From JAGNLM01 sp964439835 (GTDB lineage: Bacteria; Pseudomonadota; Gammaproteobacteria; JAABTG01): a DNA stretch of 48,754 nucleotides. The notes beneath the pieces were generated by a model. It saw nothing but the letters and a program-made list of their open reading frames with translations. It was not told the DNA's origin and did not search any database. This document shows positions 14,942 to 24,635 of the stretch, in pieces. Location of the stretch: the NCBI GenBank assembly GCA_964439835.1, contig CAYTPQ010000024.1, positions 1 to 48,754 of the forward strand, written 5' to 3'. The first letter of the stretch is position 1. Every line of letters starts with the position of its first letter. A program made the position numbers and the translations under genes.

Positions 14942-15344
14942 GGGCCTGATCCCTTGCACGATAGCGGTAACGTGTGTGCGGCTGAAGCCGCACCTACGGG
15001 TGGTGGTGGGGTGCTTGTGCGGCTGAAGCCGCACCTACGGACGCACCCACGGCTTGCACGTACGGGCGCATCTACCGGCGCACCTGGGTGGGGCGTGGGT
15101 GGGCCTCGGGGCCGTCGGCGGTGACAGACCTCGGGTGTATCCTCTGCCCCGCCGGACGCTATCTGTCTGTCCGCGTAGGTCGGTTTGAGCGCACTACCTC
15201 CGGGCAGGCCGCCCCGAGCCAACCGCGTTGACGCAGGGTCGGCCTCGGCCGACGGCCCGACGTAGGGTCGGCTTCAGCCGACCGCGTTAGCCGGGGTCCC
15301 GGTCGGCGTCCGCCGACGCCCCCGCCCCAGAGCGAGAACGAGCG
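14942..15344. repeat. Cluster of REP-like palindromes
   Basis: This 403-bp gap contains no gene but at least five short palindromes of two types. GTGCGGCTGAAGCCGCAC followed by CTACGG occurs twice (14976-14993, 15017-15034). GTCGG-type palindromes occur at 15238-15253, 15266-15283 and 15302-15317, the middle one GGTCGGCTTCAGCCGACC. They share the GGCT-GAAG/TTCA-GCC core in both orientations, as repetitive extragenic palindromes do. No RAYT transposase is present nearby. Confidence 0.75.
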
Positions 15345-18125
15345 ATGCCCCACACCCCGAGCCTCCGCCACACCCTGGCCCTCCCCGTCCTGTTCGCCCT
15401 CGCCCTGCCCGCTTGCGACGCCGGGCCGTCGGCCATCGAACACGTCGACCGCGCCCGGGCCTTCGTCGAGAAGCGCGACCTCAACGCCTCGGTCATCGAG
15501 CTGAAGAACGCGCTGCAGAAGGAGCCCGAGAACGCCCAGGCGCGCCTGTTGCTCGGCAAGGTCTACCTGGAGATGGGAGACGGGGCCGGCGCCGAGAAGG
15601 AGCTGGCGCGGGCCGGGCGGCTCGGTGCGGTCGACGCCGAGCTGTCCCTCGCACTGGCCCGGGCGCTCCTGCTGGAGCGCAAGTACCAGGAGGCCCTGGA
15701 CCAGCTGGCGAAGGTCCCGGCCGACCCGCCCTCGGCGACAGCGCGGGTGCTGCAGGGCGAGGCCTATCTCGGCCTGGGCCAGCGCGACCAGGCCCGTGCC
15801 GCGTTCAATCAGGCCCTGGAGGCCGACCCCGCCTCCGCCGAGGCCCGGCTCGGCCTCGCCAGCCTGGCGATCGCTGAAGGCCGCGCGGAGGAGGCCGACC
15901 AGCAGGTGAAGCTCGCGCTGGAGAAGAGCCCGGAAGACTTCCGGGCGCTGCTGCTGCAAGGGGAGCTGCTGCTGGCGCGCCGCGAGCTGGAGCCCGCGGA
16001 GGCCGCCTTCGCGAGGGCCCTGGCTGCCAGCGGCGAGCGCAGTGGCACGGCGCGCCTGGCCCTGGCCCGCGCCAAGCTCGCCCGCGGCGACCTGGACGGG
16101 GCCTCGGCGCAGGTCGACCAGGCGCGCAAGCAGTCGCCCCAGGACCCGCTCGCCAATTACCTGCGGGGCGCGGTCGCCTACCAGCGCAAGGACCTGACCG
16201 GGGCCCAGGAGGCCCTGCGCGACGTCCTGCGCGTCGCCCCCGACCACCTGCCGAGCCTGCTGCTGCTCGGCACGGTGGACTACGCCCAGGGCCGGCTGGA
16301 GCAGGCCGAGGAGCACCTCTCCCGCTACACCGCGGCGGTACCGGGCAACGTCGCCTCGCGCAAGCTCCTGGCGGCCGTCCGGCTCGCCCGGCGCGAACCC
16401 GACCGCGCGCTGGACGCGCTCGCGCCGGTGGTCGGCCAGGCTTCTGGCGACCCCCAGCTCCTGGCGCTGCTCGGCACCGCCTACCTGCGCAAGGGGGACG
16501 CCGCCCGCGCCGAGGAGTACCTGGCGAAGGCGAGCCAGCTGGCACCCGAAGTGGCCGCGATCCGGACCCAGCTCGCGCTGACGCACCTGGCGGCGGGCGA
16601 GGCCAAGGAGGCGGTGGCCGAGCTGCAGTCGGCCGTCGAGCTGGACGCCGGCCTGGTGCAGGCCGACGTGCTGCTGGTCCTGACCTACCTGCGCCAGGGC
16701 CAGACCGACGAGGCGCTGGCCGCCGCCCGCAAGCTCATCGAGCGCCAGCCCGACAACCCGCTGGCCCACAACCTGCTCGGCGCGGCCCACCTGGCGAAGC
16801 AGGACGTCCCGAGCGCCCGCGCGGCCTTCGAGCAGGCGCTGAAGGCGTCGCCGACCTTCACGCCGGCCGCCCTCAACCTGGCCCAGCTGGACCTGCGGGA
16901 GGGCAAGCGCGAGGCCGCCCGCCAGCGCTACGAGTCGGTGCTCAGCCGCGACGAGCAGAACGTCCAGGCCCTGGTGGGGCTGGCCCGCCTGGCCGGCGAG
17001 GCGGGCGAGGAGGCCCGGGCGGTGGAGCTCCTGGAACGGGCCCGCCAGCACAACGCGTCGGCCCTGGAGCCGCGGCTGATGCTCGCCGCGTACTACCTGG
17101 ACAACGGCCCCCTGACCCGCGCCGTCGAAGTCAACGAGGAGGCCGTCAAGCTGGCCCCCGACAACCCGGTGGCCCTCGGCCTGCAGGGTCAGGCCCAGCT
17201 CGGCTCCGGCCGGCCGGCTGACGCCGTCCGCACGTTCAGCGCCCTGGTCGCCAAAGGCGTCCAGTCCCCGGACCTTTACGCGCGCCTCGCGGCTGCTCAG
17301 CTCGCGACCGGCAAGCGGGACGAGGCGCGGGCCTCGTTCAGCCGCGCCCTTGAGCTCTCCGAGGGCAAGCACGCCGGGGCGCTGCTGGGGCTGGGGCGGC
17401 TGGAGGCGGCCGCCGGCAAACCGGAGGCCGCCCGGGAGCGGGCCGCACAGCTGAAGACGCTGTACCCCGCCTCGCCGGCCGGCCCCACCCTCGAGGGCGA
17501 CCTGCTGCTCTCGTCCCGCAAGCCGGCCGAGGCGGTGCCGGCCTACCAGGACGCCCTGGCGAAGGGGGGCGGGACGGAGGTGGCGTTGAAGCTCGCCCAG
17601 GCCCGCCGGGCCGCCGGCGACGAGGCCGGCAGCCTGCAGACGATGCGCGACTGGCTGGCCCAGCACGCGGAGGACGGGGCGGTGCGCCTGGCCCTCGCGA
17701 GCGCGTACCAGGCCGCGGGCTCCGCCGCGGAGGCCTCGAAGGAGTACGAGGTGCTGGTCGCCCAGCAGCCGAAGAACGCCGTCGCGCTCAACAACCTGGC
17801 CTGGCTCTACTTCGAGGCCAAGGACCCGCGCGCGTCGGAGCTCGCCGAGCGGGCGCTGCGTGAGGCCCCGGACAACCCGGCGATCCTGGACACCGTCGGC
17901 TGGATCCGGGTCCAGCAGGGCCAGGTCGAGCAGGGCGTGCAGCTGCTGCGCCAGGCCGCGGAGAAGGCGCCCCAGGTGGCAGAGATCCGTTACCACCTGG
18001 GGGCCGCGCTCGCCCGCTCGGGCGACATGGCCCGGGCGCGCAAGGAGCTGGAGGCGGCTTTGGCCGGGGCGGGCGACGCCGCCTGGAAGCCCGAGGCGAA
18101 GCGGCTGCTGGATCTGCTGCCCTGA
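15345..18125 (+). CDS. prsT: PrsT-type TPR lipoprotein of the PEP-CTERM system
   Basis: This 926-residue lipoprotein has a signal ending ALALPAC (Cys24), followed by TPR repeats over almost its whole length. The start of the mature protein, HVDRARAFVEKRDLNASVIE then LKNALQKEPENAQAR, is characteristic of PrsT of the XrtA/PEP-CTERM system, and length (about 900) fits. PrsT proteins accompany exosortase and exopolysaccharide genes and are thought to act in the periplasm or at the outer membrane in export or assembly; the mechanism is not established. Here it lies 4 kb from three PEP-CTERM-type genes but without xrtA, prsK or prsR. The ATG at 15345 follows GAGCG. Confidence 0.85.
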   Translation: MPHTPSLRHTLALPVLFALALPACDAGPSAIEHVDRARAFVEKRDLNASVIELKNALQKEPENAQARLLLGKVYLEMGDGAGAEKELARAGRLGAVDAELSLALARALLLERKYQEALDQLAKVPADPPSATARVLQGEAYLGLGQRDQARAAFNQALEADPASAEARLGLASLAIAEGRAEEADQQVKLALEKSPEDFRALLLQGELLLARRELEPAEAAFARALAASGERSGTARLALARAKLARGDLDGASAQVDQARKQSPQDPLANYLRGAVAYQRKDLTGAQEALRDVLRVAPDHLPSLLLLGTVDYAQGRLEQAEEHLSRYTAAVPGNVASRKLLAAVRLARREPDRALDALAPVVGQASGDPQLLALLGTAYLRKGDAARAEEYLAKASQLAPEVAAIRTQLALTHLAAGEAKEAVAELQSAVELDAGLVQADVLLVLTYLRQGQTDEALAAARKLIERQPDNPLAHNLLGAAHLAKQDVPSARAAFEQALKASPTFTPAALNLAQLDLREGKREAARQRYESVLSRDEQNVQALVGLARLAGEAGEEARAVELLERARQHNASALEPRLMLAAYYLDNGPLTRAVEVNEEAVKLAPDNPVALGLQGQAQLGSGRPADAVRTFSALVAKGVQSPDLYARLAAAQLATGKRDEARASFSRALELSEGKHAGALLGLGRLEAAAGKPEAARERAAQLKTLYPASPAGPTLEGDLLLSSRKPAEAVPAYQDALAKGGGTEVALKLAQARRAAGDEAGSLQTMRDWLAQHAEDGAVRLALASAYQAAGSAAEASKEYEVLVAQQPKNAVALNNLAWLYFEAKDPRASELAERALREAPDNPAILDTVGWIRVQQGQVEQGVQLLRQAAEKAPQVAEIRYHLGAALARSGDMARARKELEAALAGAGDAAWKPEAKRLLDLLP

Positions 18126-18143
18126 GAGCCGGTGAAGAGAATG

Positions 18144-18239
18144 AACCACAGAGCCCACAGAGTGCACAGAGATAGATAACTTACTATGTTACATGGCTAT
18201 TATGGATACTCCTCTGTGGACTCTGTGAACTCTGTGGTC
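18144..18239. repeat. ACAGAG-periodic long palindrome, copy 1
   Basis: The left arm ACCACAGAG-NNN-ACAGAG-NNN-ACAGAG is mirrored by CTCTGT-NNN-CTCTGT-NNN-CTCTGTGGT on the right, around an AT-rich centre. The 9-bp period is preserved in both arms. It begins 18 bp after the prsT stop. Confidence 0.85.
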
Positions 18240-18286
18240 AATCCTTCACGAGCTCTGAGAGCCTTTGAAGGAATCGTGGCGGACAC

Positions 18287-19732
18287 GTGACAGCGACCAA
18301 CCTGCACGCCGTCCGCCGTGCCTTCGAGGACCTCGTCGGCGACGTCGAGTCCTGGTCGCTGCGGGTCGAGGACAGCCGCGAGGAGACCGTCCGCGTGCGC
18401 CGGGGGGTGCTGGAGCCGCCCGCGAGCCGGCGGCGCCGGGGGGCCTTCGTCACGGTGGCGGAGGGCGGCGGGGTCGGCTACGGCGCGACCAGCGACCTCA
18501 GCACCGCCGGCCTCGCCGCCGCCCTGGCGCAGGCCCGGCGGTGGGCCGCCCGCAGTGCCGGCCTCGGCCTGCTACCCGGGGTCGGGCTGCCGCTCGCCCA
18601 GAGTGCGGGGGAGTACGCCCCACCCGTCGCCCGGCCGTGGGATGACATCCCGCTCGGCGACAAGGTGGACCTGCTCCTGGACGCCTGTCGCCGCCTCAAG
18701 CGTGCCGACGCCATCGTCGACTGGGAGGCGAGCCTGCACGCCCGCCGGGTCGAGCGCCTGCTGGCCACGAGCGCGGGGGGGCGCTTCGCCCAGACCTTCC
18801 ACCGGATCACGGCCGACATGGCGGCCGTCGCGAGCCGCGGCGGCGAGACCCAGCGGCGCAGTCAGGGCGGCTGGGACGGCGTGCGCCAGGGCGGCCTGGA
18901 GCAGCTCCCCGCCCTCGGCTTCCCGGGAGAGGCGGAGCGAGTCGCGGAGGAGGCCCTGGAGCTCCTGGCCGCCCCCGAGTGCCCGACGGGGACGCTGGAC
19001 CTGCTGCTCCTGCCGAGCCAGATGGCGCTCCAGGTCCACGAGAGCATCGGCCACCCGCTCGAGCTCGACCGGATCCTGGGTGACGAGCGGAACTTCGCCG
19101 GATCGAGCTTCGTCCAGCCGGACATGCTCGGGCGCTATCGCTACGGCTCGGAGCTCCTGAACGTCACCTTCGACCCCACCGTCCCAGGCGAGGTCGCCAG
19201 CTGCGCCTTCGACGACGAGGGCACGCCGGCCACGCGCGCGTACCTGATCCGGGCCGGCGTCCTGGAGCGGCCCCTCGGCGGCGCCCTGTCCCAGGCCAGG
19301 AGCGGCCTGCCCGGCGTCGCCTGCGCCCGGGCGAGCGGCTGGAACCGGCCCCCCATCGACCGCATGGGGAACCTGAACGTCGAGCCGGGCGAGCAGACCT
19401 TCGAGGACCTCGTTGCCGCGGTCGAGGACGGGGTGCTGATGGACACCAACCGCTCCTGGTCCATCGACGACACCCGCAACAAGTTCCAGTTCGGCTGCGA
19501 GCACGGCCGAAGGATCCGCAACGGACGGCTGGCCGAGGTCATCCGCAACCCGGGCTACCGCGGAACCTCGGCCCGCTTCTGGCGCAGCCTCGTGGGCGTG
19601 GGGAATCGGGACACCTTCCGGGTTCACGGCGTGTCGAGCTGCGGCAAGGGCGAGCCCAACCAGCTGCTCGCCGTGGGCCACGCCTCCCCGCCCTGCCTGT
19701 TCCGGGCGGTCGAGGTCTTCGGCGGGGCTTGA
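18287..19732 (+). CDS. TldD/PmbA-family metalloprotease, TldD-like subunit
   Basis: This 481-residue protein has the TldD zinc motif HESIGH (His251, Glu252, His256) within LQVHESIGHPLELDRILGD, and a conserved Cys in VSSCGKGEPNQ near the C-terminus that supplies another ligand in this family. TldD with TldE forms a cylindrical protease that degrades unfolded peptides and matures peptide products such as microcins or cofactor precursors. Length agrees with TldD. The GTG start has GAAGGAA about 14 bp upstream, a rather long spacing. A TldE-like gene follows 161 bp later on the same strand, with palindrome copy 2 between. No peptide substrate gene was recognised nearby. Confidence 0.87.
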   Translation: MTATNLHAVRRAFEDLVGDVESWSLRVEDSREETVRVRRGVLEPPASRRRRGAFVTVAEGGGVGYGATSDLSTAGLAAALAQARRWAARSAGLGLLPGVGLPLAQSAGEYAPPVARPWDDIPLGDKVDLLLDACRRLKRADAIVDWEASLHARRVERLLATSAGGRFAQTFHRITADMAAVASRGGETQRRSQGGWDGVRQGGLEQLPALGFPGEAERVAEEALELLAAPECPTGTLDLLLLPSQMALQVHESIGHPLELDRILGDERNFAGSSFVQPDMLGRYRYGSELLNVTFDPTVPGEVASCAFDDEGTPATRAYLIRAGVLERPLGGALSQARSGLPGVACARASGWNRPPIDRMGNLNVEPGEQTFEDLVAAVEDGVLMDTNRSWSIDDTRNKFQFGCEHGRRIRNGRLAEVIRNPGYRGTSARFWRSLVGVGNRDTFRVHGVSSCGKGEPNQLLAVGHASPPCLFRAVEVFGGA

Positions 19733-19747
19733 GGACCCTGCTGAGTG

Positions 19748-19843
19748 AACCACAGAGCACACAGAGTCCACAGAGAGCTGGTCGAGAACCGCTGGACGCT
19801 TTCTTCGTGTGTCCCTCTCTGTGTGCTCCGTGATCTCTGTGGT
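19748..19843. repeat. ACAGAG-periodic long palindrome, copy 2
   Basis: It has the same design as the copy behind prsT: ACCACAGAG-NNN-ACAGAG-NNN-ACAGAG on the left and its near-complement ending CTCTGTGGT on the right, with an unrelated centre. It begins about 15 bp after the TldD-like stop codon. Confidence 0.85.
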
Positions 19844-19893
19844 AGACCGGCGGCCTCGCCCGGAGGCAACGCTCCCTCGGCGAGGCCAGCGTC

Positions 19894-21219
19894 GTGACTG
19901 AGGCATCGGAAGCCTTCTTCCAGCTGACCGACTGGCTGACCGGTCAGGCCCGGCCGGGCGAGGTGATCAGCGCCTGGCTACGGGGCGAGGACTCGGACTT
20001 CGTGCGCTTCAGCAGGCGCCGGGTCCGGCAGGCCGGCCACGTCCGGGAGCGGGAGCTGACGGTGACGCTCTCGGATGGGCGGCGGCAGGTCCAGGCGACG
20101 CTGGATCTGGCGGGCGCGCCGGAGGTCGACCGGCCCCGCCTGGCCGCCGCGCTCGGCGACGCCCGGCAGACGCTCGCCCACCTGCCGGACGACCCCTACC
20201 TGCTGCTGCCCGCCGAGGTCCGCAGCACCGTCGACGCCCACCCCTCGGACCTGCCGGATCCGCGGCAGGCTCTGGAGGCCCTGTTCGAATCCTGCGGGGA
20301 CGCCGACCTGGCAGGGCTGTGGGCCTCTGGGCCCGTCTACGCCGGCTTCGCCAGCTCCAGCGGCCAGCGCAACTGGTTCGAGCGGGCCACCTTCCACCTG
20401 GACTGGAGCCTTCACCTTCCCGACGGCCAGGCGGTCAAGGCGGTCCACGCGGGGGAGCGCTGGGACCCCGCCCTTCTGCGACAGGCCGCGGCCAGGGCGG
20501 CGGGCCACCTCAAGCGCCTGCGGCGCCCCGCCGTGCCGCTCGCCCCCGCCCGCTACCGCGCCTACCTGGCGCCCGCGACGTTGCGCGAGCTGCTCGCGGC
20601 CCTACCCCACGACAGCTTCGAAATCCGCTCCTGGCGCACCCGCCAGACGCCGTGGCTCCGGCTGGTCGAGGGCGCTCGCCACCTGCACCCGGCGCTGACC
20701 CTGCGCGAGGACCACCGCGGCGGCCTGGGGCCCCGCTTCACCCCCGCGGGCTTCGTGCTCCCGGACCAGGTCGTGCTGGTCCGGGACGGCCTCGCCGGCG
20801 AGCCGCTCGCCGACCCCCGCGGCGCGAAGGAACACGGCGTGGCCGTGAATGCCGCCGGGGAGGCGCCGGCCGCGCTCGCCGTGGACGCCGGCGGGCTTCC
20901 CGAGGAGGAGGTGCTCGCGACCCTCGGCAGCGGCCTGTATCTCAGCAACCTCTGGTACGGAAACCTGTCGGACCGGGCCGACTGCCGGGTCACGGGCATG
21001 ACCCGCTACGCCTGCTTCCGGGTCGAGGGCGGCGAGATCGCGGAGCCGCTGGCGCCCATGCGCTTCGACGACAGCCTGTACGGGCTCCTGGGCGAGCGCC
21101 TCCTGGCCCTCACCCGCGAGCGCACCCTCCTGCCCGACGACCGCACCTACGAGGGCCGCTCCACCGCCAGCATGCGACTGCCGGGGGCCGTCGTCGAGGG
21201 ACTGCGGCTGGTCCTCTGA
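19894..21219 (+). CDS. TldE/PmbA-like partner subunit
   Basis: This 441-residue protein has TldE/PmbA-type features: WLRGEDSDFVRFSRRRVRQA at the N-terminus, LATLGSGLYLSNLWYGNLSD, and a terminal RMTRYACFRVEGGEI-like stretch (GMTRYACFRVEGGEIAEPL). It lacks the HExxxH zinc site, as TldE does, and would be the non-catalytic half of the heterodimer. The sequence is divergent in the middle, so it probably belongs to a subfamily distinct from E. coli PmbA. The GTG start sits at the end of a spacer that carries palindrome copy 2. Pairing with the upstream TldD-like gene is inferred from order and family. Confidence 0.8.
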   Translation: MTEASEAFFQLTDWLTGQARPGEVISAWLRGEDSDFVRFSRRRVRQAGHVRERELTVTLSDGRRQVQATLDLAGAPEVDRPRLAAALGDARQTLAHLPDDPYLLLPAEVRSTVDAHPSDLPDPRQALEALFESCGDADLAGLWASGPVYAGFASSSGQRNWFERATFHLDWSLHLPDGQAVKAVHAGERWDPALLRQAAARAAGHLKRLRRPAVPLAPARYRAYLAPATLRELLAALPHDSFEIRSWRTRQTPWLRLVEGARHLHPALTLREDHRGGLGPRFTPAGFVLPDQVVLVRDGLAGEPLADPRGAKEHGVAVNAAGEAPAALAVDAGGLPEEEVLATLGSGLYLSNLWYGNLSDRADCRVTGMTRYACFRVEGGEIAEPLAPMRFDDSLYGLLGERLLALTRERTLLPDDRTYEGRSTASMRLPGAVVEGLRLVL

Positions 21220-21343
21220 CGATTGGCCCCCTCGCCCTCCGGGCGCCACAGAACGCCTCCCGGGGCGGGGCACGGCTTGCGTTGGGACTCGGCCTTCGGC
21301 GGCAAGACGACGAGGATTTGTGCACGACCTTGTCGCTTCAAAA

Positions 21344-23883
21344 CTAATCTTCTCGTAGCGCCCGGGCTGGAGACGTGCCGGCCATGCGCAGGGCCGGGTA
21401 CAGACCCGCCAGGAGGGCGGCCACGACCGCCAGGGCGACGGCCTGCAGCAGGAGCTGCGGGTCGACGTGGACGTCCAGGGTCCAACCGAAGGAACGGCGG
21501 TTGATCACCTGTATGAGAATGAGTGCCAGGGTCAGCCCCAGCGGCACCGCGAACAGCCCGGCCAGGGCCCCCAGCAGGCCCGTCTGGGAGAGCACCAGCC
21601 CCCACACCTGCCCGCGGGTCGCGCCGGTCGCCCGCAGGATCGCCACCTCCCGCCCCCGCTCCAGCTCCAGGGCCATCAGCGCGCTCAGCACGCCGACGAA
21701 GGCCACCAGTGTGGCCAGCCCGCGCAGGGCGAGGGTGATGGCGAAGGTGCGGTCGAACACCGCCAGCGATGCCTGCCGCACGTCCCGGTTGGACTGCAGG
21801 ACCACCCCATCCTCCGGGCCCACCGCCGACCGCAGACGCTCGGCCAGGGCCTTCAGGTCCGACTCCGGGCCGACGTAGACCCCGATTGCGGCCACCTTCG
21901 GGTCGTCCCAGTACCGGTCATAGGTCCGGCGGCTGACGGCCAGCACGCCCTGGTCCGAGCCGTAGTCCCGGTACACCCCGACCACCGTGAGCTCCCGCTC
22001 GCCGCGGTCGGTCGCCAGGGTCAGGCGGGACCCCACACCGACCCCCTTCCGGTAGGCGAACGACTCCGAGACCAGCGCCCCCTCCCGCTCCTCGAAGGCG
22101 GGCCAGACCGAGCGCGGGTCGCCCTCCAACAGCCGGAACCCGCCGTAGCTCGCAGGCACCAGGGCGAAGGCGCTGAGCCTGACCGGGCCGAGCGAGGAGC
22201 TCACCTCCCGGTTGCGCGCCGTGCTCACGCCCTGGACCCCGGGGACCGCGGCGACCCGCCGCACCAGGGCGGGGTCGAGGCCCTCGCCGCTGCGGGTCGC
22301 GCCCCCCGCGGGCGCCGAGAGGTAGAGGTCCGCGCGCAGGGTCTGCTCGAGCCACACGGCTACGCTGCGCCGGAAGCTGTCGACCATGACCCCGACCCCC
22401 ACCGTGGTGGCGACCGCGACCATCAGCGCGGCCACCGCCACGCCCGTCCGGCTGAGGCCGGCCGAGACCCCGCGCACCGCGAGCGGGCCGAGCACGCCGC
22501 CGACCCGCGCCAGCAGCGCCGACAGCGGCCGGAGCGCCAGTACCAGCGCGCCCGGCGTGAGCAGCGTGAAGCCGAGGATGACCCCGAACAGGGCCACGAA
22601 GCCGAGGGCGAGGCTGCCGCCGGGCAAGGTGAGCAAGGCCACGCTCGCCGCCAGCAGGGCGCCCCCGGCCAGGGCGGCGACCGGGACCCGGCGCCGCACC
22701 CCCGACTCGAGGGTGGAACGGGCCAGGGTCGCGCGCGGCGGCACGCGGGTCGCCTCCCGCGCGGGCAGCGCCGCCGCGGCGGCGGTCCCCAGCACCCCCA
22801 GCAGCACGCCCTTGGCCACCGAGAAGGGCTCCACGTGCACGTCCCGGACGTTGAGCGCGAAGTAGAGGTCGTTGATCGTCCGCGTGACCAGCGCCAGGAA
22901 GCCGTCCGCGAGTGCCAGCCCGAGCAGGAGGCCGAGTCCTGTCCCAGCGGCCCCCACCAGCAGGGCCTCGCCGAGGACCGCGGCGAAGATCTCGGGCCGG
23001 GTCGCGCCGAGCGCCCGGAGCGTCCCGAATAGCGGCCGGCGCTGGACCACCGAGAAGGTCATGGTGTTGTAGATGAGGAAGACCCCGACCAGCAGGGCCA
23101 GCAGGCTGAGCATGGTCAGGTTCAGGCGAAAGGCCCGGGTCATCTGGTCGAGCACGGGGGCCCGGGACCCGGTGCGCTCCAGCCGAAGCCCCTCCGGCAG
23201 CAGCGCGCGCACCCGCTCGAGCTCCGTGCCGTCCGCGAGGGCCAGGTCGATCCGGGACAGTCGCCCGAGCAGGCCCAGGACCTCCTGGGCCGTCGCGATA
23301 TCCGCGACCAGCACGCCCTCCAGCGTCTGCCGGGCCAGCTCGTCCGCGGGCTCCAGCAGGCCGACGACGGTCACCGTGACCCGGTGACCGGCCGCGCGCA
23401 GGACCAGCGGGTCGCCCGGCCCGACCCCGAGGGTGCGCGCCAGCGACGCCGACAGCGCCACCGAGGCCGGCCGGGTCAGCAGCGCCGGCAGGTAACCTGC
23501 GCCGCCCTCGCCCGGGGCCGCCACGAGGGAGCGCACGGGCCGGTCGGCGAAGGGGTCCAGCCCGAGGAGCAGCAGGGTCCGCCCCGGGTAGTCCAGCAAC
23601 GCCACGTGCCCCTCGACGACCGGCGCCGCCGCCCGCACGCCGGCGCCGAGCCGCAGGTCCACGTAGACCCACTCGGGCAGCCCGGCAGGGCCGGCTTCGA
23701 TCGCGTGGGTCGCGCGCCCGGCCAGCCCCTCAGCCGAGAGCTCGAACGCCCGCTGGGCACTGGCATTGGCCAGGTCGATGGAAACCACCACGGCGACGCC
23801 CAGGGCGATGCCCAGCACCGCCAGCGCCAGCTGCACCGGGTGTCGCAGCGCGAAGCGCCAGACCGCGACGCCGAGCAGCGGGC

Positions 23884-23887
<4 letters not shown>
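21344..23887 (-). CDS. ABC transporter permease, FtsX/LolE type with duplicated module
   Basis: This 847-residue membrane protein begins with one helix (VAVWRFALRHPVQLALAVLG), then a large periplasmic MacB-type domain. FtsX-like helices carry LIYNTMTFSVVQRRPLFGTL and RALGATRPEIFAAVLGEALL; a central hydrophobic block and second periplasmic domain follow. A second FtsX block at the C-terminus has REVAILRATGATRGQVWGLV. Two FtsX modules in one chain give a full permease. Such transporters work by mechanotransmission, moving lipoproteins, lipids or peptides out of the inner membrane rather than importing. Its GTG start overlaps the ATPase stop by 4 bp (GTGA). Confidence 0.9.
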
Positions 23888-24600
<713 letters not shown>

Positions 24601-24635
24601 GTCGTCTCCTGCGGGGTGGCGCCGCCCGCCGGTGC

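Noticed and set aside
14942..15344. CRISPR array, because of repeated short palindromes
   Set aside because: The repeats are unequal, irregularly spaced, of two types, and no cas genes are present; REP elements explain them.
15159..18167. 1002-residue minus-strand open frame opposite prsT
   Set aside because: It is an antisense shadow of the GC-rich TPR gene; the plus frame has a lipobox, clear TPRs and the PrsT start.
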